A stretch of DNA of 35,497 nucleotides from Oscillospiraceae bacterium (GCA_022508865.1 JAFLUK010000001.1:18148-53644); one strand, 5' to 3'. Positions 19,413-26,936 are shown, numbered from the stretch's first letter. Translations and numbers: made by a program. Notes: generated by a model not told the origin, from the sequence alone.

Positions 19413-20678
19413 ATGAAAAAAACACTTTCCTTGTTTCTTGTTCTGGTTATGGCATTGTCTGTAATCACAGTGGCAGGAACAGCAGCATCCGCAGCAGAAA
19501 CAGCATCAGTTAATGGTGTGGATTGCTATGTGGGAAATACTGTTATTGTCACCTATGACTTAAAGACACCCGGTAAGGCAGAAAACTTCCAGGGTCAGCT
19601 GAACTACTCTTCAGGTCTTAAGCTCGTAGAGTGTCTTCTCGGTGAAGAGGCAGGCGTTATGACAGAAACAGAAATTCCAAACATTGTTTACTACAGTGGC
19701 TCCACCACAGAAAATCCTTACGATTTTACAACAATGAAAAATCTTGTTACTGCAAAATTTGAAGTTGTTGGAGCAGGTGCACAAACTGTTGAAAACAAAA
19801 TGTACATAATCTCGGGTGTTGACGGCACAGATTATTACAACAGAGGCGAAAATAACGGTACAGAAGAAAAGACTTCTGTAGAAATTGTTAAGGTAGATGC
19901 AGAATCTGTTACTCTTAATATTAACGCAGCAACAGTAAAAGCAGGCGCAACCTTCACACTTACAGCTACAGTTGCACCTGAACTCACATCAGACAAAACT
20001 GTTACCTTTACCTCCGACAACGAAGCAGTTGCAACAGTTGATGCAAACGGTGTGGTTACAGCTGTTGGTCCCGGTAAGGCAACAATCACAGCAACATGCG
20101 GCAGCGCTACAGCGACTTGCGTAGTAACAGTTAAACAGCCTGTATCAAAAATTAAGATTTCAGGTCCGACTTCCGTAAAGAACGGCAAGACAGTTACACT
20201 TAAGGCAACAGTTACTCCTGCAGATGCTGACAACAAGACAGTTACTTGGTCAACAAGCAACAAGAATATTGCTAAAGTTTCAGCTAATGGTGTAGTTACA
20301 GGTGTTAAGCCCGGTAAGGTTACAATCACAGCTAAAGCTAATGACGGTTCAGGCGTTAAGGAAACATACACAGTTACTGTTAAGCAGCAGAAGTCAGCAA
20401 AGATTACAGGAGTTAAGAAGTCCTATACATTAAAGATTAAGAAATCTACAACAGTTAAGCCTACATTATCTCCAAAGAACACTTATAACAAGAACATCAC
20501 TGTTACACTTGATAAGAAGGCTAAGAAGATTGTTAAGGTTTCTGCTAAAACTGTAAAGTCAGGTAAGACTGTTAAAATAACTGCTCTTAAGAAGACAGGT
20601 AACGGTAAAATAACATTCAAGGCAAAAGACAACTCAAAGGTAAAGGTTGTTGCTAAAATTACAGTTAGGAAAAAGTAA
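19413..20678 (+). CDS. Secreted cohesin-like/Big_2 modular protein
   Basis: This encodes 421 residues. Residues 1-28 are a signal peptide ending ASAAE. Next comes a module of about 130 residues starting SVNGVDCYVGNTVIVTYDL, with NPYDFTTMKNLVTAKFEV and SGVDGTDYY; its pattern resembles a cohesin-like beta-sandwich and recurs in the next gene. Two Big_2 immunoglobulin-like domains follow (about 161-245 and 246-327), each with the ATVDANGVVTAVGPGKATIT-type signature. The last 95 residues are very rich in Lys and probably form another beta domain. No LPXTG, SLH or dockerin motif is seen, so wall attachment is unexplained; the strong positive charge may bind anionic polymers. The codons strongly favour ACA, GTT and AAG, suggesting high expression. 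Confidence 0.85.
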   Translation: MKKTLSLFLVLVMALSVITVAGTAASAAETASVNGVDCYVGNTVIVTYDLKTPGKAENFQGQLNYSSGLKLVECLLGEEAGVMTETEIPNIVYYSGSTTENPYDFTTMKNLVTAKFEVVGAGAQTVENKMYIISGVDGTDYYNRGENNGTEEKTSVEIVKVDAESVTLNINAATVKAGATFTLTATVAPELTSDKTVTFTSDNEAVATVDANGVVTAVGPGKATITATCGSATATCVVTVKQPVSKIKISGPTSVKNGKTVTLKATVTPADADNKTVTWSTSNKNIAKVSANGVVTGVKPGKVTITAKANDGSGVKETYTVTVKQQKSAKITGVKKSYTLKIKKSTTVKPTLSPKNTYNKNITVTLDKKAKKIVKVSAKTVKSGKTVKITALKKTGNGKITFKAKDNSKVKVVAKITVRKK

Positions 20679-20713
20679 TTTTTATTATTATAGAAGTAAT
20701 TTTTATTATTATA
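20674..20713. repeat. 21-base tandem duplication across a stop codon
   Basis: AGTAATTTTTATTATTATA occurs at 20674-20692 and again at 20695-20713, a 21-base period. The first copy contains the TAA stop of the upstream gene, so the duplication sits at the 3' end and leaves the protein unaltered. Confidence 0.9.
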
Positions 20714-20719
20714 AAATAA

Positions 20720-20740
20720 CCTTCCAAGCGTTTTGGGAGG
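20720..20740 (+). other. Hairpin between the two secreted-protein genes
   Basis: CCTTCCAA pairs with TTGGGAGG (eight pairs, one T-G) around GCGTT. No T-run follows, so termination is doubtful; it may protect or attenuate the mRNA between two co-transcribed genes. It is 44 bases before the next ATG. Confidence 0.5.
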
Positions 20741-20784
20741 TTGTACTTCCGCAAAAAACAAAAAACAGAAAGGAACAAAAATCT

Positions 20785-23700
20785 ATGAAAAGATTAGTAT
20801 CAATTCTACTTTCAATTTTGATGCTTACATCCCTTTTTGTGACAGGTACAGTTATGGATGCATCCGCAGCTTCTGCAACTGTTAATGGTGTACCTTGTGA
20901 TGTTGGTGACACCGTTACTTTCACAGTGAAGGCGAATTTTGGCGATAAATTGGAAAACTACCAGGCAGACATCCTCTATTCCGAGGAAGGTCTATCTCTG
21001 ATTCCAAATCCTGATTATGACCCGGTTTGGGACGAGGAAACAGAAAAGTATAAATACACAGCATACGATCAAGGTTGTATTTTCAATCCGAACAATACAA
21101 GAGACTATCCGGGTCGTCATGCAATTTCTTACAATCATTCCATTCCAAGCGGTGGCTTTGACTATAGAACAGAAAGAGAAATGGTTTCTATTCCGTTTAA
21201 GGTTACAAAGGCCGGCTCATGGACTATTGATAACAAATTCCTTGTTGCAACAGGTGTAAGAGGCACAGAGTATGTAGCAGGTGGAGTAGTTATAACACCT
21301 TTTACAGTTAATCCGATTGTAGAGGTTACAGAAAAGGGAGTTGTTGATCCTCCTGTTCCCGGCGGTAAAGCAACAGTTAACGGCATTGAATTTAATGTTG
21401 GCGACTATATTCTCTTTGATCTTAGAATGAACTTTAACTCAAAGCTTGAGAACTATCAGGGCTATATTGTTTATTCAGAAGAAGGTCTTGAACTTGTTCC
21501 GGATCCTGAGTATGATCCTGATTGGGATGAATATACAGAAGAATTTATCTACACACCGGGCGACTCTGGTTTTGTATTTAACCCTGTAGACACAAAGACT
21601 ATACCGGGAAGAACAGTTATTTCCTACAATGCTTCTATTCCAACCGGCGGCTTTGATTACAGAACAGAAAAATCTGTTGTTACAATTCCTTTCCATATTA
21701 CAAAGGCCGGTACATGGACAATCAATAACAATCTTAAGATTGCTACAAGCATTAAGGGTGAAGACTTTGTTGGAGAGGACGGCTCAAAGCTCAAGCCATT
21801 TACAGAAAATCCGGTAATTACAGCTGACCCTGATCATCAGCAGCCATCTTCATCTTCCAGTTCTTCATCATCCAGCTCATCTTCAAGCAGCTCAAGCAGC
21901 TCAAGTAGCTCAAGCACAACTCCAAAGCCAACAAAGGCTACATTTAACGGAATAGATGTTTCAGTTGGTGACATTGTAACATACAAATATATGCTGAAGG
22001 TACCACAGAAGATAGAGGACTTCCAGCATACTATTGAATACGGCAACAGTGCAACAGGCAACACAACAGGAGTTACTATTCTTTCAGTTGCACTCAGCGA
22101 TGATATTAACACAGATTATGCAACTCATATTCCTGGTTACATTTACTCATCAGGTTTCTCTGCAAAGTATCCTTATGACTACACAACAGAGAGAGCTCTT
22201 ATTACTGTAAAATTCAAGGTTGAGCAGATTGGTACATACTATGCTCACGGTAAAATGGAATTTATGACAGGTGTTGACGGCACAGACTATTCTCATATGT
22301 ATGAAATGGTAGTTCCGTTTGATGAAGAAGATGTTATCGAGATTGAGTCAACTACATCATCTTCATCATCATCTTCGTCCTCATCCTCATCTTCCTCATC
22401 AACGGCTCCAACGACATATTCTATCACATATAATCTTACAAATGTAACATCATCCAGTTCGGCAACATCACTTGCGAAGGGCGATTCTTATACAACAACA
22501 CTTACACCTGCAGCAAATTATGAAATTTCAAATGTAACTGTAATGATGGGTTCACAGGCTGTTACACCTACAAAGAACAGCAATGGTACATATACAGTTG
22601 CAATTGCTAATGTAACAGATAACATCGTTATTGTTGCTTCTGCAACAAAGAAGGATGATCCGATTATTAACCGCACTGTTACACTCAACGTTGTAAATGC
22701 ACAGTCAACAAACATAGCAAAAACTGTTATTGATGGCACAACATATACAACAACTCTCGTTCCAAACGAAGGATATGAATTCAAGACAGCTCCAACAGTA
22801 GTTGGCGGTACAAATGTATCCATTGTTAAGAGCGGCGACAATTATATCATCACATTAACAGCTACAAGTGACATTACTATCGTTGCTATTGCAGATAAGA
22901 AGGCAGTAACTTCATCATCTTCATCATCTTCATCTGCTTCATCAGCACCTGCTCCAAAGACATTTAATGTTACAAATAGTCTTACAAATGCAAAGAACTC
23001 AAATACAGCAACAACTGTTAAGGAAGGCGACCAGTATGTAGCAATGATTTCTGCAAATGATGGTTACACAATGCAGAGCGTTGTTGTTACAATGGGTGGT
23101 CAGACTGTTACACCAACAATTGTAAATGGTGTTTACACAATCAATGTTAAGGTAACAGGCGACATCGTAATTGTTGCTATTGCAAACAAGGATGATGTTG
23201 TAACACCTGGCACATTCTCAATTACTAATGTATTGGACAATGCTGTTAACTCAAATAGTGCAACATCCATTAAGGAAGGCGAGACATACACAGCCCTCAT
23301 TTCTGCAAAGGAAGGCTATGAGATGCAGTCCGTAGTTGTAACTGTTAACGGTGTGAATGTTGCAGTACAGGAAATCGGCGGCGTATATTCTATTAATGTT
23401 AAGGCTACAGGTCCGATTATTATCATAGCAAAAGCTACACCTAAGGCAACAACTCCACCACCTACAACAGCTTCAACACCTACAGCTACAAAACCATCAG
23501 AAACTGTTGCTCCCACAACTCCACCACAGAATGTGCAAGAAGCAGAAAAGAATATTACAAATGCAAATGCCGATAAGGGCGACATTAAGGGCTCAACATT
23601 CGGTAAGCTTAAGATGAAGGGCGTAGGCGGCAACAAGAAGGTTACACTTAAGTGGTCTAAAGTTTCCGGCGCAAAGGGCTATATCATCTACGGCTCACCT

Positions 23701-24159
23701 TGCGGTAAGAACAATAAGCTTAAGAAGATTAAGACAGTAGGCGCAAGCAAGAAGTCATTTGTAAACAAGAAGCTCAAGAAGGGCACATACTACAAGTATG
23801 TTGTTATGGCTTATAAGGTAGTCGGCGGTAAGAAGGTTGTTATAGCTATCTCTAAGGTTGCTCATGTTACAACTAACGGCGGCAAGTGGGGTAACCCTGC
23901 TAAGATGTCTGTTAATAAGGCAAAGGTATCACTGAAGGTTAAGAAGACCTTTACTGTTAAGCCAAAGGTTACAAAGGTAACTAAGTGCAAGAAAAAGAAG
24001 GTTAAGAACCACATTAAGATCCGTTATGAATCCAGCAACACAAAGGTTGCAACAGTTAACGCAAAGGGTAAGATTACCGCTAAGAAGAAGGGTACATGTA
24101 CAGTATACGTATATGCTCAGAACGGTATCTACAAGACAGTTAAGGTAACTGTTAAGTAA
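20785..24159 (+). CDS. Large secreted modular protein: three cohesin-like modules, four beta repeats, Fn3-like and Big_2
   Basis: This encodes 1124 residues from ATG 20785 (site AGAAAGGAA). The ORF track's start at 20647 lies in the upstream gene. Order: signal peptide (1-29, ending ASAAS); module A1 (about 30-180) and A2 (195-345), close copies sharing LENYQ, YSEEGL and GGFDYRTE; a 23-Ser linker (355-377); module A3 (384-515), closer to the module in the upstream protein; a 15-Ser linker (525-539); four repeats of about 80 residues (from 543, 629, 725 and 809) with a TGDIVIVA-type ending; a third Ser linker (710-720) between repeats 2 and 3; a Thr/Pro linker (885-930); a Lys-rich Fn3-like domain (940-1035); and a terminal Big_2 domain. 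No sortase or SLH signal is visible. Probably a surface or extracellular scaffold/adhesin; function unknown. Confidence 0.85.
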   Translation: MKRLVSILLSILMLTSLFVTGTVMDASAASATVNGVPCDVGDTVTFTVKANFGDKLENYQADILYSEEGLSLIPNPDYDPVWDEETEKYKYTAYDQGCIFNPNNTRDYPGRHAISYNHSIPSGGFDYRTEREMVSIPFKVTKAGSWTIDNKFLVATGVRGTEYVAGGVVITPFTVNPIVEVTEKGVVDPPVPGGKATVNGIEFNVGDYILFDLRMNFNSKLENYQGYIVYSEEGLELVPDPEYDPDWDEYTEEFIYTPGDSGFVFNPVDTKTIPGRTVISYNASIPTGGFDYRTEKSVVTIPFHITKAGTWTINNNLKIATSIKGEDFVGEDGSKLKPFTENPVITADPDHQQPSSSSSSSSSSSSSSSSSSSSSSSTTPKPTKATFNGIDVSVGDIVTYKYMLKVPQKIEDFQHTIEYGNSATGNTTGVTILSVALSDDINTDYATHIPGYIYSSGFSAKYPYDYTTERALITVKFKVEQIGTYYAHGKMEFMTGVDGTDYSHMYEMVVPFDEEDVIEIESTTSSSSSSSSSSSSSSSTAPTTYSITYNLTNVTSSSSATSLAKGDSYTTTLTPAANYEISNVTVMMGSQAVTPTKNSNGTYTVAIANVTDNIVIVASATKKDDPIINRTVTLNVVNAQSTNIAKTVIDGTTYTTTLVPNEGYEFKTAPTVVGGTNVSIVKSGDNYIITLTATSDITIVAIADKKAVTSSSSSSSSASSAPAPKTFNVTNSLTNAKNSNTATTVKEGDQYVAMISANDGYTMQSVVVTMGGQTVTPTIVNGVYTINVKVTGDIVIVAIANKDDVVTPGTFSITNVLDNAVNSNSATSIKEGETYTALISAKEGYEMQSVVVTVNGVNVAVQEIGGVYSINVKATGPIIIIAKATPKATTPPPTTASTPTATKPSETVAPTTPPQNVQEAEKNITNANADKGDIKGSTFGKLKMKGVGGNKKVTLKWSKVSGAKGYIIYGSPCGKNNKLKKIKTVGASKKSFVNKKLKKGTYYKYVVMAYKVVGGKKVVIAISKVAHVTTNGGKWGNPAKMSVNKAKVSLKVKKTFTVKPKVTKVTKCKKKKVKNHIKIRYESSNTKVATVNAKGKITAKKKGTCTVYVYAQNGIYKTVKVTVK
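21847..21915 (+). repeat. Ser tract 1 (23 codons, mixed codons)
   Basis: Twenty-three consecutive serine codons use TCT, TCA, TCC, AGC and AGT in mixed order. It links module A2 to A3 of the secreted protein. Confidence 0.95.
22357..22401 (+). repeat. Ser tract 2 (15 TCN codons)
   Basis: Fifteen consecutive serine codons, all of the TCN class, link module A3 to the first beta repeat. Confidence 0.95.
22912..22944 (+). repeat. Ser tract 3 (TCA/TCT repeats)
   Basis: Eight TCN serine codons, one Ala, then two more Ser codons form the linker between the second and third beta repeats. The DNA is a near-perfect TCATCATCT repeat. Confidence 0.9.
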
Positions 24160-24188
24160 TTTAACTCATACGCTGATTAACAAAAATT

Positions 24189-24220
24189 ATCCCCACAGTC
24201 ATTGACTGTGGGGATTTTTT
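24189..24220 (+). terminator. Strong terminator after the secreted-protein genes
   Basis: ATCCCCACAGTC pairs perfectly with GACTGTGGGGAT around ATT and runs into TTTTTT. It begins 29 bases after the stop codon. Confidence 0.95.
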
Positions 24221-24248
24221 CTGGTAAAAACTGAACAAAAAAAGACAA

Positions 24249-24294
24249 TAAAAAAGCTGTAAAGAAAGATTTTTAAAATTTCTTTCTTTACAGC
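24249..24294 (-). terminator. Terminator of the perR-rbr-rubredoxin operon
   Basis: A perfect 14-base-pair stem (GCTGTAAAGAAAGA at 24256-24269 with TCTTTCTTTACAGC at 24281-24294) is followed on the minus strand by CTTTTTTATT. It lies 18 bases beyond the rubredoxin stop codon. Confidence 0.9.
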
Positions 24295-24312
24295 AATTCT
24301 TTTTATTTAGAC

Positions 24313-24468
24313 TTATTCTGTTGTAAAGACTTCCTTGCCAAGTCCGCAGATTGGGCAAACAAAATCTTCAGGAACATCTTCCCAAGGTGTGCCGGGGGCA
24401 ATGCCGTTTTCAGGATCGCCTACAGCAGGATCGTAAACATAGCCGCAAGGGCAAACATATTTTTCCAT
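24313..24468 (-). CDS. Rubredoxin with a shortened first cysteine knuckle
   Basis: This 51-residue protein is too short for the ORF track. It is a small cytoplasmic electron carrier with one iron held by four cysteines. The body is classic rubredoxin: [18 protein letters not shown], then [14 protein letters not shown]. The N-terminal knuckle reads VCPCGY, that is Cys-Pro-Cys-Gly (Cys 6 and Cys 8), where rubredoxins normally have Cys-x-x-Cys-Gly; the second knuckle CPICG is normal. AAAGGTG lies upstream of the ATG and 17 bases separate it from the rubrerythrin gene, so it is co-transcribed. It probably passes electrons to the reverse rubrerythrin. Confidence 0.92.
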   Translation of the reverse strand: MEKYVCPCGYVYDPAVGDPENGIAPGTPWEDVPEDFVCPICGLGKEVFTTE

Positions 24469-24485
24469 TGTATTACACCTTTATA

Positions 24486-25028
24486 TTAGCCGAAATATCT
24501 CTTTAAGAGACCTGCAAAGCCTGCGCCGTGGCGAGCTTCGTCCTTTGCCATTTCGTGAACTGTGTCGTGGATAGCATCAAGGTTAGCTTTCTTTGCTCTT
24601 GTAGCAAGGTCAAGTTTACCCTCGCAAGCACCAGCTTCTGCTTCAGCTCTCATCTGTAAATTCTTCTTTGTGGAGTCAGTAACAACCTCACCAAGAATTT
24701 CTGCAAATTTTGCTGCATGCTCTGCTTCTTCAAATGCATACTTTGTGAAAGCAGCTGAAACTTCAGGATAACCCTCTCTGTCAGCTACTCTTGCCATTGC
24801 AAGATACATACCAACTTCGCTGCATTCGCCGTTGAAGTTTGCTCTTAAATCAGCAATAATATCCTCGGAAACACCCTCTGTAATACCTACCTGATGTTCA
24901 CAAGCAAAGCCTGCTCCTTCTTTAATTTCGTTGAATTTTGATGCCGGTGCATTGCACTGTGGACATTTTTCCGGTGGTTCAGGACCTTCGTGTATATATC
25001 CGCAGATTGCACAAACCCATTTTGCCAT
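24486..25028 (-). CDS. Reverse rubrerythrin (NADH peroxidase component)
   Basis: This encodes 180 residues. Reverse rubrerythrins carry the rubredoxin domain at the N-terminus and reduce hydrogen peroxide to water in anaerobes. Residues 1-35 hold the rubredoxin-type iron site (CAICGY and CPQCNA). The ferritin-like diiron domain follows, with Glu-rich helices including [33 protein letters not shown] and [10 protein letters not shown], giving the expected Glu/His ligands. AGGAGGAATTT precedes the ATG. It lies between perR and rubredoxin in one minus-strand operon, which fits peroxide-induced expression. Confidence 0.95.
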   Translation of the reverse strand: MAKWVCAICGYIHEGPEPPEKCPQCNAPASKFNEIKEGAGFACEHQVGITEGVSEDIIADLRANFNGECSEVGMYLAMARVADREGYPEVSAAFTKYAFEEAEHAAKFAEILGEVVTDSTKKNLQMRAEAEAGACEGKLDLATRAKKANLDAIHDTVHEMAKDEARHGAGFAGLLKRYFG

Positions 25029-25078
25029 AGTAAATTCCTCCTAAATATTAAAAATAAAAAATAAATAATGTATTTAAA

Positions 25079-25450
25079 TTATCTGCACTTTGCACATAAA
25101 CCATAGTATGTTACAAATTTTCTTTCAACAAGAAAATCCTTGGTTTCAATAGTGGAAGGTACAGTTAATTTCTCTTCAAAAAAATCAGAAATAGAGCCAC
25201 ATTTTGTGCATACAAGATGTGTGTGTGGTTCTGTGTTGCCGTCAAAATGCTCTTCGCCGTTAATACTGCACACAGTGGTTACAGTTCCTTCTTTTTTGAA
25301 TAGAGCAAGATTGCGGTATACAGTACCAAGACTTAAATCGGGATAGTCACCCTTCAGGTCATCATAAATAGCTTTTGCACAGGGATGGTCCTTACGGGAT
25401 ATTAGCATTTCGTGTATAGCTTGACGTTTACAACTGAAATTATGCTTCAT
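25079..25450 (-). CDS. perR: Peroxide-responsive Fur-family repressor PerR
   Basis: This encodes 123 residues from ATG 25450, which has GGAG at suitable spacing; the upstream ATG in the ORF track (25474) has none. The winged helix contains HPCAKAIYDDL and LGTVYRNLALFKKEG. Metal-site residues match PerR of Bacillus: the His of HPCA, the Asp of HFDG, both His of PHTH, and the Asp of ISDFF. Two zinc pairs are present, CTKCG and the terminal CAKCR. PerR senses peroxide by iron-catalysed oxidation of its histidines. Leading a rubrerythrin-rubredoxin operon supports PerR over Fur or Zur. A candidate operator lies in its leader, suggesting autoregulation. Confidence 0.9.
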   Translation of the reverse strand: MKHNFSCKRQAIHEMLISRKDHPCAKAIYDDLKGDYPDLSLGTVYRNLALFKKEGTVTTVCSINGEEHFDGNTEPHTHLVCTKCGSISDFFEEKLTVPSTIETKDFLVERKFVTYYGLCAKCR

Positions 25451-25464
25451 AACTAACTCCAAAA

Positions 25465-25479
25465 TAATAATCATTACTG
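25465..25479. promoter_or_regulatory. Candidate PerR box
   Basis: TAATAATCATTACTG matches 10 of 14 specified positions of the Bacillus PerR box TTATAATnATTATAA. It sits between the -10 and the perR start codon, where binding would block transcription. AT-richness makes chance matches likely. Confidence 0.4.
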
Positions 25480-25489
25480 ATTTAGGAAA

Positions 25490-25518
25490 ATTATACCATA
25501 TTCTAATTCTTTTGTAAA
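25490..25518 (-). promoter_or_regulatory. Sigma-A promoter of the perR operon
   Basis: Read on the minus strand, TTTACA and a perfect TATAAT are separated by exactly 17 bases. The -10 is 40 bases upstream of the perR ATG. Confidence 0.85.
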
Positions 25519-25547
25519 TAGATATTTCAGTAATATTATTGAATATT

Positions 25548-25576
25548 TTGAATAATTATTAAGTATACAATATAGC
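25548..25576 (+). promoter_or_regulatory. Candidate promoter for the amidase gene
   Basis: TTGAAT and TATAGC are 17 bases apart, and the -10 ends 38 bases before the amidase ATG. Both boxes match the consensus only partly. Confidence 0.4.
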
Positions 25577-25614
25577 ATAGTTGCAATATTATTATGATTT
25601 TTTGGAGGTAAATT

Positions 25615-26160
25615 ATGCCAACAGTATTTTTAAGCCCATCGGTGCAGGATTTTAACCCATACATAGACGGGGGTAACGAGGAATATTATATGAATTTAAT
25701 TGCTGATGCAATGGAGCCATATCTTGCGGCATCAGGAATTAATTATGTGCGGAATAATCCTAACGAATCTACCAAGCAGGCTATTGTGGACAGCAACAAG
25801 GGCAACTACGATTTGCACCTTGCAATACATTCCAATGCTTCTCCCGACAACATAAGAGGACAGCAGACAGGTACTGATATTTATTACTATCCAACATCAA
25901 CACAAGGAAGAGCTTTTGCTGAAATTATTGAAAAAAATTTCAAAACAATTTACCCTAATCCAAACAAGGTAAGAATTCTTTCTACAACCAAGCTGGGAGA
26001 AGTTCGTCAGACTTCTGCCCCTTCTGTGCTGGTGGAGGTTGCATATCATGACAACAGGCAGGACGCCCAATGGATAAGAGATAATATAGGAAATATTGCA
26101 AGGGTGCTTGCCCAAAGTGTTGCAGAATATTTTGGTGTGCCCTTTGTTGAGCCAAAATGA
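25615..26160 (+). CDS. N-acetylmuramoyl-L-alanine amidase family (Amidase_3-like) with atypical zinc site
   Basis: This encodes 181 residues with GGAGG before the ATG and no signal peptide or wall-binding repeats. Amidase_3 enzymes are zinc hydrolases cutting the bond between MurNAc and the stem peptide. Recognisable parts: an early Glu in GGNEEYYMNLIADAMEPYL, LHLAIHSNAS with a zinc His, and VLVEVAYHDN with the catalytic Glu. The first zinc ligand, normally His in a DPGHGG loop, is missing; the sequence there is LSPSVQDFN. The protein may use another ligand, or be a divergent member acting on a different substrate, for example in sporulation or lysis. Cytoplasmic or holin-dependent unless secreted by another route. 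Confidence 0.75.
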   Translation: MPTVFLSPSVQDFNPYIDGGNEEYYMNLIADAMEPYLAASGINYVRNNPNESTKQAIVDSNKGNYDLHLAIHSNASPDNIRGQQTGTDIYYYPTSTQGRAFAEIIEKNFKTIYPNPNKVRILSTTKLGEVRQTSAPSVLVEVAYHDNRQDAQWIRDNIGNIARVLAQSVAEYFGVPFVEPK

Positions 26161-26164
26161 AAGA

Positions 26165-26193
26165 TTGATTTAGCACTGCACTTCTGTTATAAT
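26165..26193 (+). promoter_or_regulatory. Strong promoter for the LUD-domain gene
   Basis: TTGATT and a perfect TATAAT are 17 bases apart, and TG one base before the -10 makes it an extended -10 (TGTTATAAT). It begins five bases after the amidase stop. Confidence 0.88.
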
Positions 26194-26228
26194 ATGGCTA
26201 TAGGATAAATTAAAAAGGATGTATTGCT

Positions 26229-26882
26229 ATGGATAGGAAAATTATAGAAAAAACCATTGAAAATCTTAAAAAGAACAATATGCAGGCATATTTCTGTGAA
26301 ACCCCTGAAGAGGCACAGGCTCTTGTAAAAACTCTTATTAAAAAGGGTGAAACAATTTCCTCCGGTGGTTCTCAAACACTTAAGGAAACAGGCATAATGG
26401 ATATTATTAAAGGTGGCGACTACAACTATCTTGACCGTGCCGTTGAGGGCTACACAAGAGATGATGTAGAAAAAGTATACAGACAAACCTATAGCTGTGA
26501 CACCTACTTTGCTTCATCCAATGCAGTAACAGAAAGCGGATATCTTTACAATGTTGACGGCAATTCTAACAGAGTGTCGGCAATTTTGTACGGCCCAAAG
26601 AGTGTTATTCTGGTTTGCGGGGTAAATAAAATTGTTAAAAATATTGATGAGGCCGTAGAGAGAGTAAAGACAAAGGCAGCTCCTCCAAATACAGTACGTT
26701 TAAGCTGTGATACCTACTGCGCAGAAAAGGGTCACTGCTTGAGCCTTGACAATAACAGCGCAGAAATCTGTGACGGTTGCCACAGTGACGGCAGAATATG
26801 CTGCAATTTCGTTATCAGTGCTCAACAAAGACACAAGGACAGAATTAAAGTAATTTTTATTAACGAGAATTTCGGATACTAA
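26229..26882 (+). CDS. LUD-domain (LutC/YkgG-like) protein with Cys-rich C-terminus
   Basis: This encodes 217 residues. The LUD domain is found in LutB/LutC lactate-utilisation proteins and in many stand-alone anaerobe proteins of unknown substrate. Visible signatures: GETISSGGSQTLKETGI, YFASSNAVTESGYLYNVDG, and GPKSVILVCGVNKIVKNIDEAVERV. The last 50 residues hold a cysteine cluster (CDTYCAEKGHC, then CDGCHSDGRICCNF) that could bind an iron-sulphur cluster or zinc. No lutA or lutB neighbour is present, so lactate oxidation cannot be inferred. It has its own strong promoter and is probably monocistronic, ending at the hairpin at 26905. Confidence 0.82.
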   Translation: MDRKIIEKTIENLKKNNMQAYFCETPEEAQALVKTLIKKGETISSGGSQTLKETGIMDIIKGGDYNYLDRAVEGYTRDDVEKVYRQTYSCDTYFASSNAVTESGYLYNVDGNSNRVSAILYGPKSVILVCGVNKIVKNIDEAVERVKTKAAPPNTVRLSCDTYCAEKGHCLSLDNNSAEICDGCHSDGRICCNFVISAQQRHKDRIKVIFINENFGY

Positions 26883-26904
26883 TTGCACTTGTTCAAAAAT
26901 ATGT

Positions 26905-26936
26905 AAATGTGTGAACCTTTTTGGCTTCACACATTT
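26905..26936. terminator. Hairpin between convergent genes, possible bidirectional terminator
   Basis: AAATGTGTGAA and TTCACACATTT form 11 perfect pairs around a ten-base loop. T-runs on both sides are weak. It lies between the ends of the LUD gene (plus) and the Asn/Gln-rich small gene (minus), where both transcripts should stop. Confidence 0.6.

Noticed and set aside
19835-20371. 178-residue minus-strand ORF opposite the Big_2 domains
   Set aside because: The low-complexity Val/Thr/Leu composition comes from the antisense of ACA/GTT-rich repeats; the plus-strand gene with signal peptide explains the region.
20647-20784. N-terminal extension of the large secreted protein in the ORF track
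   Set aside because: The extra 46 residues translate the upstream gene's end and the tandem repeat (NFYYY twice) and would hide the signal peptide. ATG 20785 has a ribosome site.
21847-22944. Ser tracts as a CRISPR array or mobile-element repeats
   Set aside because: The repeats are in-frame codon runs without spacers and act as linkers between protein domains.
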